Part shown: piece after piece, positions 7,581 to 17,100 of the stretch
Layout of the letters: each line of letters opens with the position of its first letter
Position numbering within the stretch: the first letter of the stretch is position 1
Assembly: GCA_037147235.1 (NCBI GenBank)
Contig: JBAWVO010000128.1
Coordinates: 1 to 17,312 of the forward strand
Length of the DNA stretch: 17,312 nt
Direction: 5' to 3'
Source: JANXQG01 sp037147235
Lineage (GTDB): Bacteria; Planctomycetota; Planctomycetia; Pirellulales; Thermoguttaceae
Translations under genes and position numbers: made by a program
Notes under the pieces: model-generated
The model's database searches: none
Told to the model about the DNA's origin: nothing
The model's input: the letters and a program-made list of their open reading frames with translations, nothing else

Positions 7581-8996
7581 TCAGGGATTCATCTTGCCCG
7601 AGTCATTTCTCATGCGCAGTACCACCGTAGCGGCATGGTAAGGCGTTTCCAACGAATCAACGCTGAGTGTAGCACCTTTGACCTCTTCGGAGCCGGCAAT
7701 CACCCCCCGACCGCCCTGAAAAGCCATCGTGCCGGTGATTTGACGATTCAACTCCACCCACGTTTTTGGTTGGTGAAAGCCAACCTGTTCAGGTGGAACG
7801 CGACGTAGGCTCCCATTCGCGCCAAGTGAATAGCAGTCTTTTGCCCGTTTTGAAGGGCCAGCCCACCTACTCTCGGCGGCGGCAGCCGCGCGCTCGGAGG
7901 TGAACAAATGCATTTGAATGACCCCTACGGCATCGGCGAAATCATTCGTGGAGCCGCGCAGGTCATTGCTGGAAATGCCTTCAAACGGTGCGAATACCTT
8001 GCGGTTTCTTTCATAGACACCCTTAATCCGGTACTCCTTTCCAGGCTCAAGAATCCAGCGCGACCACTGGTGTGACTCAAGCCCATACTCATGGTACAGG
8101 GTGTTGTAACCATTGATTAAAAGTACGACACCGACCTTCCGGTCTGTCGTGTTACGGAGATCAAAGACGACTTTTTGGCTTGGTGCGGGTGCGCGGGCTG
8201 CCCAATTGTTCGGATTGGCCGAATCCTGCATAAGATCTTGCGACTGATTGTCGTAGCACACTGTGAGTTGGACGAGTGAATCCGTCTTTTTGGCAACGAT
8301 CGGCTGGTTTGTCTTTGCTATTTCAAATTCGGTCCCGCTTCGCCCGGTCCCGGGGGGACTGGGCAATCCTCGAGTGAACTTCGCTCCCCGGCGGTCGGGA
8401 GAGAAGCCTTGTCCCATATCGGCGAGAAGATCCCGATCCACGGGGACTTCAAAGGACAACAAATGGATGTATTTTTCAGGGTGCATTTTGTCGAAGCAGT
8501 CGATTTTCACCGTAGCTTTTGTCAAATCTCGGTTTGCGGCAAGCTCGCCCGTCAAAAAAACGTCGGCCACGACGAACTTTGGGCCATCTTTGACAGCCAG
8601 TTCGTAGGATAAATCAAAGAGCCGTTTGCGATCGCTGGGAGTACGATAACTAGCGGTCACAAGCTTGGTTTGGGCCGTTTTTCTGGCTTGGGAAATCACC
8701 TGAATCGGTTTCTCCGGATTTCTCACCAGAGCCAGGGCGTTTTCGAGCCGTTCCGTCATATTGTTGTTGATTGAGGAGCCATGAAACGTCGGTGGGTGCT
8801 CCTCCAGTCGCAAACGAAAGGGCAACACTCCCACCTTTCGATACCCTTTTTCCTGTAGATACTTCACCACACCAGGTACTTGCATCAAAAGCCCACGGTC
8901 GAGCGAGGCCGCATGGGAAGTAGGAGAGAACGAAAATAGAGTAAGGAGGACGACAATCCCCACGAATAAGCAGTTTTTTGTTCGCGTGAGTTTCAT
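7581..8996 (-). CDS. Secreted two-domain protein of unknown family (paralogue of 2278-3741)
   Basis: The product is 471 aa. ATG 8996 is preceded by GGGAG about 10 nt upstream and opens a clear signal peptide (MKLTRTKNCLF, hydrophobic core, site after S-H-A at about residue 29). The first domain (about 32-215) has 'KYLQEKGYRKVGVLPFRL', 'NNNMTERLENAL', 'ASYRTPSDRKRLFDLSY' and 'DVFLTGELAA'. After a short linker the second domain (about 245-370) has 'VVFDLRNTTDRKVGVVLLI', 'NGYNTLYHEYGLE' and 'RWILEPGKEYRIKG'. The C-terminus is more variable and ends without an anchor. It is clearly related to the protein at 2278-3741 but lacks most of that protein's long Pro/Thr-rich linker. It is the first gene of the minus-strand block, divergent from the sigma factor and upstream of the caspase gene. 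The function is unknown; partner or inhibitor of the caspase-like protein is a guess from position. Confidence 0.9.
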   Translation of the reverse strand: MKLTRTKNCLFVGIVVLLTLFSFSPTSHAASLDRGLLMQVPGVVKYLQEKGYRKVGVLPFRLRLEEHPPTFHGSSINNNMTERLENALALVRNPEKPIQVISQARKTAQTKLVTASYRTPSDRKRLFDLSYELAVKDGPKFVVADVFLTGELAANRDLTKATVKIDCFDKMHPEKYIHLLSFEVPVDRDLLADMGQGFSPDRRGAKFTRGLPSPPGTGRSGTEFEIAKTNQPIVAKKTDSLVQLTVCYDNQSQDLMQDSANPNNWAARAPAPSQKVVFDLRNTTDRKVGVVLLINGYNTLYHEYGLESHQWSRWILEPGKEYRIKGVYERNRKVFAPFEGISSNDLRGSTNDFADAVGVIQMHLFTSERAAAAAESRWAGPSKRAKDCYSLGANGSLRRVPPEQVGFHQPKTWVELNRQITGTMAFQGGRGVIAGSEEVKGATLSVDSLETPYHAATVVLRMRNDSGKMNP

Positions 8997-9127
8997 TTAC
9001 CATTTCTCCCTGGAGATCTATTCTTGGTTTCCGTCAGAATTGAGGCATCCTCATCTTATAACCGGATTGAGGAAAAGAAACGGACACGAGATTCGAAAAA
9101 AATCGTGGCACGCCCCTTCGGTGGGGG

Positions 9128-9155
9128 TTCACTGATCATGCTTTCTTATTATAAT
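9128..9155. promoter_or_regulatory. Divergent promoter region with palindromic -10 box
   Basis: In the 231-bp divergent spacer (8997-9227), ATTATAAT at 9148-9155 is its own reverse complement, so a perfect TATAAT reads on the plus strand (9150-9155) and on the minus strand (9153-9148). On the plus side TTCACT at 9128-9133 lies 16 bp upstream and matches TTGACA at 4 of 6 positions. That would leave a leader of about 66 nt before the sigma factor. No good -35 is visible for the minus direction. A sigma-70-type promoter is plausible but unproven. Confidence 0.45.
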
Positions 9156-9227
9156 AGGACAGGTCAATATTACTCCCACCCCCTCGCGTGGGCCAGATTA
9201 ACCCAGCCGTCATTTCGTTTCGGAAGC

Positions 9228-9821
9228 ATGACAATGAAAGAACTACCATTCCGAGCGTTATTGGACAAGGTGCGCGGTGAAAATCAGGAGGCCGCTTCGG
9301 AGCTTATGCGACGCTATGCTCCACAGATCCAACGAATTGCCCGCATGCGCCTTGGGAGGAATCGGCTACAGCGTGTCCTCGATTCGGAGGATATATGTCA
9401 GTCCGTGATGGCGAATTTCTTTCATCGCGTCATCTCTGGCCAATTTGAATTGGATACCCCGGAGCAATTGTTACGGCTGCTGGCGACGATGGCTCGACAT
9501 CACGTTATCAAGAAAGCGGAATTCCATCAGGCCCAGTGCCGTGACATTCGCCGCATCATCAGTTCCGACGAGGCTGAAGAAACCGCAGTCGATCCCAACG
9601 GCACCCCGAGTCTCATGGTTGCCAACCAGGAAATCATGTCGAAGTTGCGAATCAATTTTACGGACCAAGAGCAACAACTGCTTGATGCCCGCATTGCGGG
9701 GCGATCGTGGAACGAAATCGCCGAGGAAGAAGGTTCTCCCGTCGATCGGCTTCGCAAGCGGCTCACCCGCGCTCTGGCGCGTGCCGTCCAAACCTTTGGA
9801 ACTGATGAGACGAACGAATAG
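9228..9821 (+). CDS. ECF-type RNA polymerase sigma factor (sigma-70 family), planctomycete kinase-linked type
   Basis: The product is 197 aa from ATG 9228, with a GGAAG just upstream; a second ATG at 9234 is possible. The frame is open back to 9024, but that stretch overlaps the candidate promoter and does not look like a sigma factor. Region 2 (about residues 5-105) contains 'ELMRRYAPQIQRIARMRLG', 'VLDSEDICQSVMANFFHRV' and 'LLRLLATMARHHVIKKAEFH', covering core binding and -10 recognition. Region 4 (about 135-190) has a helix-turn-helix, 'LLDARIAGRSWNEIAEEEGSPVD' then 'RLRKRLTRALARAV'. Region 3 is absent, as expected of ECF sigmas. It directs RNA polymerase to a specific promoter set. The next gene on the same strand, 95 bp on, is a large Ser/Thr kinase, a pairing common in Planctomycetota where the kinase is thought to control the sigma factor. 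Confidence 0.92.
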   Translation: MTMKELPFRALLDKVRGENQEAASELMRRYAPQIQRIARMRLGRNRLQRVLDSEDICQSVMANFFHRVISGQFELDTPEQLLRLLATMARHHVIKKAEFHQAQCRDIRRIISSDEAEETAVDPNGTPSLMVANQEIMSKLRINFTDQEQQLLDARIAGRSWNEIAEEEGSPVDRLRKRLTRALARAVQTFGTDETNE

Positions 9822-9900
9822 GACTAGCCCGGAATACAGGGTATGTTCCCGGACCGCAAGCAATCAGAGCGAGTTGGAGCGTAATTTTGCAGGATCGAGA

Positions 9901-9909
9901 GGGGGGGGG
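9901..9909 (+). promoter_or_regulatory. Nine-G tract in the ribosome-binding region of the kinase gene
   Basis: A run of nine G residues sits in AGAGGGGGGGGGAATTGCT just before ATG 9917, with its 3' end 7 nt from the start codon. It occupies the Shine-Dalgarno position and could pair with anti-SD CCUCC in several registers. Homopolymers of this length are prone to slippage, so the tract could vary in length between cells and change translation (inference). Confidence 0.45.
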
Positions 9910-9916
9910 AATTGCT

Positions 9917-12900
9917 ATGAGCGGCGAAAATCGACCATCCTTGGGTCTTCTGGTCCAAAATTTATGCACTCAGCAGGAGCTGAGTTGGCAAGAAGGCGAA
10001 AACACGCCCGTCGAGCGATTTCTCGAAATACACTCGGAGCTTGCCCAGAGTGATGAGGCTCTCCTCGACCTAATTTACAACGAGATCGTTTTGCGTGAGG
10101 AACATGGGGAGGATGTCTCGCCGGACGAGTACTATCGTCGCTTTCCCTCGCTCGCTCAGTCGTTACACAATCTCTGGGAGATCCACGAAGCAATCGACGA
10201 CGAATCGCGATTCTTCAATGGTGACCATCCGCCCACCCAAACCTTGGATCTTCCTCGCAAAGATCAGCGGAATGGAAAACCTGGAGACCGGAGCGAGGCA
10301 CAAGCACTTCACGTTGCCAAGACGGATGTTCTTCTGCAAGCCCCTGGGGAGACTCCCACACAAGCGGGACCATCGTCTCCCGAGAATCTCTTGGGTTGTC
10401 GCCTTGGAGATTACGAATTACTCGACATTCTCGGCCGTGGGGGCATGGGAGTTGTCTATCGGGCCAGGCAAATCAGCCTCGACCGGATCGTGGCCTTGAA
10501 AATGATTCGCTCGGGCGAATGGGCCTCGCCCCAGGAAGTTCAGCGATTCTTTGACGAGGCCCGCGCGGTCGCAAAACTGTGCCATCCGCACATTGTCGCC
10601 ATTCACGAGGTTGGCACCGTGGGCAGCCAAAATTATTTTTCCATGGACTGCATCGAGGGTCCCACGCTCGCTGTCTTGGTTCGCGATCGGCCGCTTCCCG
10701 CGAAACGGGCTGCGGCCTATTTGCTGCAAATTGCCAGAGCCATCGACTATGCCCATCAGCAAGGCATTTTGCATCGAGATCTGAAGCCGTCGAATTTCCT
10801 TCTGGATAGTGCCGATCAAGTGCATGTGACCGACTTCGGTCTTGCCAAGCGAGTCGATGCCCAAATGTCGATCGAAGAGGCAGCGATTGTCGGTACTCCC
10901 AGCTACATGTCCCCCGAACAAATCGATTCCTCCTTCGGCAAAGTCGGTCCAGCCAGCGATGTTTATTCTCTAGGGGCAGTCCTGTATGAACTCATCGTGG
11001 GGCACCCTCCTTTTCTCGCTGCCACTCCGATGGAGACCATGATGCAGGTCGTGCGAGGCGAACATTTGTCGCCCCGGCTGGTCAACGAATCACTGCATCG
11101 CGACATCGATACGATCTGTGGCAAGTGTCTCGATAAAGAACCGCGACGGCGTTATGCCTCGGCAGGCGAATTGGCAGACGACTTGCAGCGATTTCTTGAC
11201 GGCGATCCGATTCTTGCCAGGCCCATCTCGAACATCGCGAAACTCTGGAGGGCTTGCAAGAAGAAGCCGGGGCTTAGCACCGCCATCACTTTGGTCGTAA
11301 TTTTGCTGTTCGTGATTGCCATCGCCAATTCGTGGAATGCTGCGAAACAGAAATCCTTGCTTGTCATTGCTGAGCAGCATCGCGCGCTCGCGGAACGACA
11401 ATTGCGAATTTCGACCGCGCAACGATTGGCCGTCGAGGCGCAGGCCGCGCTTTTGGAAAGCCCTCCTCGCGCCCTCCTTCTGGCTTCCGAGTCGCTGCAC
11501 GTGAGCGTGCGAAGCCAAGAACCCCATGTGCCCTTGGCCGAACAGGTGCTGCGAGACCTTTTATTCCAAGTGGGAGGACCGCCTCTATCGGGTTTTCGTG
11601 GAAGGGCACAGATCATTAAGTTCAGTCCTGATAGCCGATGGATCGTTGCGACCGGTGATACGGATAACGATGTGCGACTTTGGGACGGTGATTCCGACCC
11701 CACGCGGACAGTTCCTCAGTTGCTCCGCCGACACAAGCAACAGATCTCCGCGGTCCGCTTCAGCCCCAACGGTGCCTGGCTGGTTACTGCGGATTGGGGC
11801 GGCGTGACCTGCCTCTGGAATTTGTCGCAGCCGACGAGACCGCCGATCGTCCTCCCCGAATGTCCGACGGCCATTTACACGCTCGCCATCAGCCCCGATA
11901 GTCGTTGGCTGGTGACAGCCGGCAACGATCGCTTCGTGCGCCTCTGGAGTCTCGACAGAACCTGCGCCTCTCGCTCCGACCGCGTACTAGCCGGTCACAA
12001 CGAGCGCATCACGAGCGTGGCGATCCGCGGCGACAGTCGCTGGTTGGCCACCACGAGTGCCGATGGCACCGTTTGCCTTTGGGATCTCAGCGCCAGCGAT
12101 CCGAGTAGCCCTCCTCGCGTCTTGAAAAGGCTCGATCCTGGGTCGCTTGATGCCCACTTCAGTCCCGATGGCCGGTGGCTGATGGCTACCAGCCGTCCGG
12201 ATGTCGCTTCACCCGATTCAGATTCCGCCTTGCACCTTTGGGATCTAAGCCCGCTGCCCGCGGAGCCCAAGGATATTGTTTTGTCTAGTCGCGAGAGCCC
12301 GATCTGCCTGGCGGATATCAGTTCGGATGGTCGCTGGCTTGTGACCGTCGGATTGGAAGGCGTCGTGCGACTGTGGGATCTTCGCGCCAAGGACATTGCC
12401 TCGACTTCCGTCCGCCTGGCAAAGCAAGACTCGGGAGTCGTCTTGGCGACGATCAGTCCTGATAGCCAATGGCTGATGTTATTAGGGGACTACGCGCAAA
12501 GCGGATCGGGTATTTCGCGGGTGCGACTCTGGAAATTGGCGAAGGATGGCTCGGAGTGGTGGTCTGTCCCGTTGGCTGCCCATACCCAAACTGTCTGGCA
12601 GGCCGCGTTCGATCCCAAGAATCGCTGGCTGATCACCACCAGTGCCGACCACACGGCCGCGCTCTGGGACTTGTGTTCTGCGGAGCCTAGCGACAACGCT
12701 GTCCGCTTGCTAGGCCACGAGGGATCCGTCGATCAACTGGTGGTGAGCCCCAACGGCCGCTGGTGCGTGACCGGAAGTACCGACGACACGCTCCGTCTGT
12801 GGGATCTGTATTCGCCGAAATCGGGCAGCGACGCAATGACCCTTCGCGCCGGCAGCAGTCCCGTTCGCTCCATCACCCTAAGCTCCTGCGGACGCTGGCT

Positions 12901-14026
12901 ATTGGCATGTGATTCCCATGCCGGTTACCTTTGGGATCTAAAGACGAAAGTGCGACCTCAACTGGCAAGAACGCTCAATGATCAGCGTGTGCCGATCAAC
13001 ACGGCCCTGTTCAGCCGCGACGGCCTACAACTCGTCACCGCCTCGGAGAATGGCAAAGTGACGCTATTGAACTTGGCGGATCCCATCGCTGTCCAACGGT
13101 CACTCGTAAACGGCGACTCGCCCCCGGTCAACGACATCAGTATCAGCCGTGATCGCCGTTGGCTGGCAACTGCCGGCGAAGATCATCTAGTCCGCCTTGT
13201 GGGCATGGACGAGGGGAGTACCGCGGTCCGGGTGCTAAGCGGTAATCAGGACTCGGTGCTCACCGTCGATTTTAATTACGAAGGAACCTGCTTGGCCAGC
13301 GGTGGACAAGATCGGACCGTCCGCCTATGGAAAACTATGGGCGATGCGATGCAAAAACCCGTGGTTGTCGACACGCATGCTGCCGGTGTCTTCCTTGTTC
13401 GATTCAGTGCCGACAATCGCTGGCTAATCAGCGGCAGCCTGGACGGCTCTGTGCATCTTACCGACCTGACCAAAATCGGTCCTCCCGCGTCTCCTATAGT
13501 TCTCAACGAAAAAGAATCACACCTTGAGTCCATCTGCGTGGCCGTCGACGGACGCTGGCTCGCGGCTACCGACGACGAAGGCACGGTCTGTCTTTGGGAT
13601 CTCACGGCGACGGATCCCCGCAAGTCCGTACGGAAGCTTTATGGTCAACCTACTGCGCATGCGACGCTTGGCATCAGTACCGATTCTCACTGGATCGCCG
13701 TGGGGAGCGAGAAAGGAGAGGTTCATCTCTGGAATCTCAACGATCCCGCTCCTAAATCGATCGTCCTGCGAGGTTATGGGGCGGCAATCTCCATGATTGC
13801 CTTCAGTGCCGACAGTCGCCAAGTCATCGCCGCGAGCCAGGATGGCTCGGTGCGACTTTGGAACCTGTATTTGGAGGAACTGCTCGATCAGGCGGCCCAT
13901 CTCGGTTCGCGCAATTTCTCCATAAGCGAGTGGCGCAAGACCTTCTCGGATCGTTCCTACCAGAAAACCTTCGACAGTCTTCCTGAACCTTCAACGAACG
14001 TCGAGCTATCGCCCGTAAATCCCTAA
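9917..14026 (+). CDS. Transmembrane Ser/Thr protein kinase with about 17 C-terminal WD40 repeats
   Basis: The product is 1369 aa. ATG 9917 follows the G-rich ribosome-binding region; a TTG at 9887 is less likely. Residues about 1-90 contain the planctomycete kinase N-terminal region ('LLDLIYNEIVLREEHGE', 'EYYRRFPSLAQSL'). The Hanks-type kinase domain (about 166-440) looks active: glycine loop GRGGMG at 173-178, Lys195 in VALKMI, HRDLKPSN with Asp288, DFG at 306-308, and 'GTPSYMSPEQ'. One membrane segment (about 454-474, 'ITLVVILLFVIAIA') puts the kinase in the cytoplasm and the C-terminus outside. After a coiled-coil-like stretch ('AEQHRALAERQL'), about 17 WD40 repeats fill 540-1330, most with 'S.D.RWL.T' and 'V.LWDL'. 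It probably senses an extracytoplasmic ligand and signals to the upstream sigma factor (inference). Confidence 0.95.
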   Translation: MSGENRPSLGLLVQNLCTQQELSWQEGENTPVERFLEIHSELAQSDEALLDLIYNEIVLREEHGEDVSPDEYYRRFPSLAQSLHNLWEIHEAIDDESRFFNGDHPPTQTLDLPRKDQRNGKPGDRSEAQALHVAKTDVLLQAPGETPTQAGPSSPENLLGCRLGDYELLDILGRGGMGVVYRARQISLDRIVALKMIRSGEWASPQEVQRFFDEARAVAKLCHPHIVAIHEVGTVGSQNYFSMDCIEGPTLAVLVRDRPLPAKRAAAYLLQIARAIDYAHQQGILHRDLKPSNFLLDSADQVHVTDFGLAKRVDAQMSIEEAAIVGTPSYMSPEQIDSSFGKVGPASDVYSLGAVLYELIVGHPPFLAATPMETMMQVVRGEHLSPRLVNESLHRDIDTICGKCLDKEPRRRYASAGELADDLQRFLDGDPILARPISNIAKLWRACKKKPGLSTAITLVVILLFVIAIANSWNAAKQKSLLVIAEQHRALAERQLRISTAQRLAVEAQAALLESPPRALLLASESLHVSVRSQEPHVPLAEQVLRDLLFQVGGPPLSGFRGRAQIIKFSPDSRWIVATGDTDNDVRLWDGDSDPTRTVPQLLRRHKQQISAVRFSPNGAWLVTADWGGVTCLWNLSQPTRPPIVLPECPTAIYTLAISPDSRWLVTAGNDRFVRLWSLDRTCASRSDRVLAGHNERITSVAIRGDSRWLATTSADGTVCLWDLSASDPSSPPRVLKRLDPGSLDAHFSPDGRWLMATSRPDVASPDSDSALHLWDLSPLPAEPKDIVLSSRESPICLADISSDGRWLVTVGLEGVVRLWDLRAKDIASTSVRLAKQDSGVVLATISPDSQWLMLLGDYAQSGSGISRVRLWKLAKDGSEWWSVPLAAHTQTVWQAAFDPKNRWLITTSADHTAALWDLCSAEPSDNAVRLLGHEGSVDQLVVSPNGRWCVTGSTDDTLRLWDLYSPKSGSDAMTLRAGSSPVRSITLSSCGRWLLACDSHAGYLWDLKTKVRPQLARTLNDQRVPINTALFSRDGLQLVTASENGKVTLLNLADPIAVQRSLVNGDSPPVNDISISRDRRWLATAGEDHLVRLVGMDEGSTAVRVLSGNQDSVLTVDFNYEGTCLASGGQDRTVRLWKTMGDAMQKPVVVDTHAAGVFLVRFSADNRWLISGSLDGSVHLTDLTKIGPPASPIVLNEKESHLESICVAVDGRWLAATDDEGTVCLWDLTATDPRKSVRKLYGQPTAHATLGISTDSHWIAVGSEKGEVHLWNLNDPAPKSIVLRGYGAAISMIAFSADSRQVIAASQDGSVRLWNLYLEELLDQAAHLGSRNFSISEWRKTFSDRSYQKTFDSLPEPSTNVELSPVNP

Positions 14027-14065
14027 GCCCCATTTCTTTACAAGCTCTCCCCGATACGAAGAAAG

Positions 14066-14106
14066 ACGAGTGGTTATCCGCTTGATGCAAGTTGATAACC
14101 ATTCGT
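14066..14106. terminator. Hairpin between convergent genes
   Basis: The arms ACGAGTGGTTATC (14066-14078) and GATAACCATTCGT (14094-14106) pair at 12 of 13 positions, with an inner CTTG/CAAG stem in the loop. It lies between the stop of the kinase (14026) and the stop of the convergent autotransporter gene (14136), as expected of a shared terminator. Downstream on the minus strand is a modest pyrimidine stretch (CTTTCTTC); on the plus strand there is no T-run. Confidence 0.55.
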
Positions 14107-14135
14107 GTCACAATCCATTGCTATTTAAGTAAAGC

Positions 14136-17100
14136 TTACCAACAAACGGCAGTACCCACGTTTCCAGAGTGGAGGACATGTAGGTCGCTAAGCTGAACAT
14201 CGTAACCGCCGAAGAGCCTGAGCGTGTGGAAATTCCAATTCAAGCCGGTTCCGAAGACCGCATAGTTCCGGCCAAGATCGACGCCGTGGATCGTGAATTT
14301 CGAGCTCGACTCGAAATTCGCCAGGCCGGGGTTGCTGAACTGCGCGGTGGGCGGCGAGTAGGTGTCTTCCAGGAATTCGTGCATCCATTCGCCGTGTAGG
14401 TCGAACGTGATGATTCCTCGTTCCCGCGGGAAGATGTCCCAACCCAAGCGGCCGCCGAGTGCCGAGCGAAGCGAATTGGCGTTGAAGGCATCGACGCCCA
14501 AGTCGAGGACGCCGGCACCGCTTTCCGCAAAGCTGTCTTGATGCAAGCCGATGTACTGGATTCCGACGAACGGTTGCAGCCGGGCGCGGCCTAGCTCAAT
14601 GTCCAGCCCGCGCTCGGCATAGACCATGGCTTCGTAACCATCGAAACTCCCTTTGGCACTGCGGCCGGCGAACGTGATGTCTCGTTTCACGTCGTAGTGG
14701 TTGTCGCCGAGGCCGCCGTAAGCCAAGGAATAGCCGTAGTCGTCTTCGCCCTTGTAATACAAGCCGCCGAACGAGTTTTGGCTGTTGGCGTGTTCGGCAA
14801 GGCCGTTCCCCCAGAGCGAAGCTTCGCCGTACGAGAAGAAGCCGCCCAGGCGGTGGTGGCAGTCGATGAGCCGATCCATGCCGATAATGGTTCCGCCGAA
14901 GCCATAGCCGAAGCCCTGGGCATTGCCGTCGGAACCGACACTGCCACCTGCACCGTAACCTTGTGCCCAAGCGTCCCACTTCTTGTCTTGCATCAGATCG
15001 CAACAATGGAACGGCTGGCGAAGTTGGTTTCCCAGCGTATCACCAACGACCGTCGTGTTTTGGATACCGATGGTTGCGATCGAACCGTAAACCGCCCCGG
15101 ACATCTCATCCAAGGCATGAATTGCGGCGGGCGATACGACGTCCGGTTGTGTGTTCAAGTGGTCCAGTGCCTGAAGCACAGGGAACAGATCGCCGCTCGG
15201 GTTGGGCGTATTGCCGATATCATCGAGGTACGTTCCGACGGCGCGCTGATTGAACGTCTGTCCTTGCGGACCGTAAATATAGTCCCGCTGCAGGGCGAAC
15301 CAGTAGTTGTTGGCGTCGTGGCCGACCACCGGTTTGAACAGCGCGATGCCTGGGCCGTTCTCCACGGCGATCATGTCCTGCGTGACCGTCAGTCCGTCGT
15401 TCGCATGCAAAAACGTGTACCGCGTTCCGCCGCGATAAAAACCGTTGTCCAAGTTCTTGACTTCCACCACGCCGCCGTCGACAGTCGCAGTGCCATTGCC
15501 GGCTCCGGCGAATGTTTCGGAAACGGTCACAAGGTCGTTGTTCGTTCCGGCGACCGGCGCGTACTTAGGGTGATTCGAATTGACGTCCAACGCGATCGTT
15601 CCGCCGGCGTTTGCAAGCGTCCCTTCCACGCCCGTTGTCCCGATCCCGGCGCCTCCCGCCTCGATGCGACCGCGGTTAGTCAGGCCCCAGTTCGCGTGAA
15701 TCAATGCGTCATTCCGCAACACGCCATCAGGGTTATTGTCGAGCGTTCCGCTCGTTTCAATGCGACTCAGATTCTGAATGGTGCCAGAATTGGTGATGTT
15801 CGCAGCAGTGACGCGTCTTCCGTCACTGGCACCGCTGAGAGTCGCACCCGAATCAAGATTCAAGGCACTTGAAAAACTGGTTTGGCCTGCGCCCACCAGT
15901 GCTAAGGTACCGTTGTTCTTAAGCATTCCTAGTCGGAGCTCATGTTGTCCACTGAGGATGGTTGTTCCACCATCGGTCTCCAAATCGGTATTTCCGTCTC
16001 CATGAATACTTCCGGAGTAGTTCATTATGAAAGTGCCGTCGGCGGTGTTCGTGGATCGACCGTTTGCGTCCGCCGCTTTTCCAAATGTAAGCAAACCGGA
16101 AGTCGTAGTAATATCTCCCGTAACTTGCGAGCCGGCCATGAAGTTGATCTCGCTGGACCCAGAGCTGACATAGATCGCGTTGTTTCCAGGGGCATTGATG
16201 GTGCCGGTATTGTCGAGCTTGCTCGAAATCGAATTGAACCACACGCCTCGACCGTTCGTTCCAGTCGCTTCGATAGTTCCACGATTAACAAGACTGGTTT
16301 CACCGCCATTGGTCGTGAAGACGCCGACACCCTGATCCCCATTGGCACGGACAGTTCGGCCTTGTGCAACGGTTACCGTGTTCCCATCACCTTCGATGCG
16401 AATGCCGGTTCCGGCATAACCGTTGGCCGTAAGGTCTGCGCTTTGAATAATCGTATTTCCGCCAGCAACGACGTGGAGTCCTACGCCATACGTAGCCGTG
16501 CTGTTGAAACCGTCGCTATTCGTGATTATTCCCGCATGGGTTTGATAGATCGAATGTCCGAAAAGATCGCGGATATTGATAGCGTTGGGCAAGGCACCGG
16601 CGTCATTGAAAATTGCCAACTCGGCCTCGGAGTAGAAGGGACGACCATCCGTTTGCTGGGCCCAATACTCTAAAGCGACTCTTTCGTTGACATGGACCAA
16701 AGCAGACCCGGCCCTTAATGTAGCAGAGTAAATAGGGACACCGACTTCTTGATTTCCGACAACTCCATCGACCCAATCATCACCGAACACCCGCATTGCA
16801 GTTGTTCCCCGAAAAGTCACCGAATTTCCACTTGCATTGAAATAGTCCGGGTTCCCAGGGTTTGTGAACTGTTGATTTGCCGCGGCGATTTTTGTTCCGT
16901 CGTTCAGCAAGCCGGTGTAAGTGTTTATCGTGTTGGAAAATCCTGTTAGTGTTCCTCCAGTTGCCTGTACTATTGCCTGTACTGAGGCCGTGAACCCCAT
17001 TGGGTGTCCCATCTCATGGATCAGCACATCCTCCCAGTTATAGAGGGCACCGCCAGTAAGCGTTTTGACTTGGGTATTCCGATCTGTTGTATACTGGCCG

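Noticed and set aside
9162..9167. TTGACC on the minus strand as a -35 box for the gene at 7581-8996
   Set aside because: It is only 8 bp from the minus-strand TATAAT, too close for a sigma-70 promoter, and no other -10 lies at the right distance.
9024..9227. N-terminal extension of the sigma factor
   Set aside because: The extra 68 residues do not resemble sigma region 1 or 2, overlap the candidate promoter, and begin without a ribosome binding site. The ATG at 9228 fits ECF length and domain start.
14697..15872. Plus-strand open frame of 391 codons
   Set aside because: It is antisense to the autotransporter barrel and passenger, whose minus-strand translation shows coherent autotransporter motifs. 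No domain is visible in the plus-strand translation.
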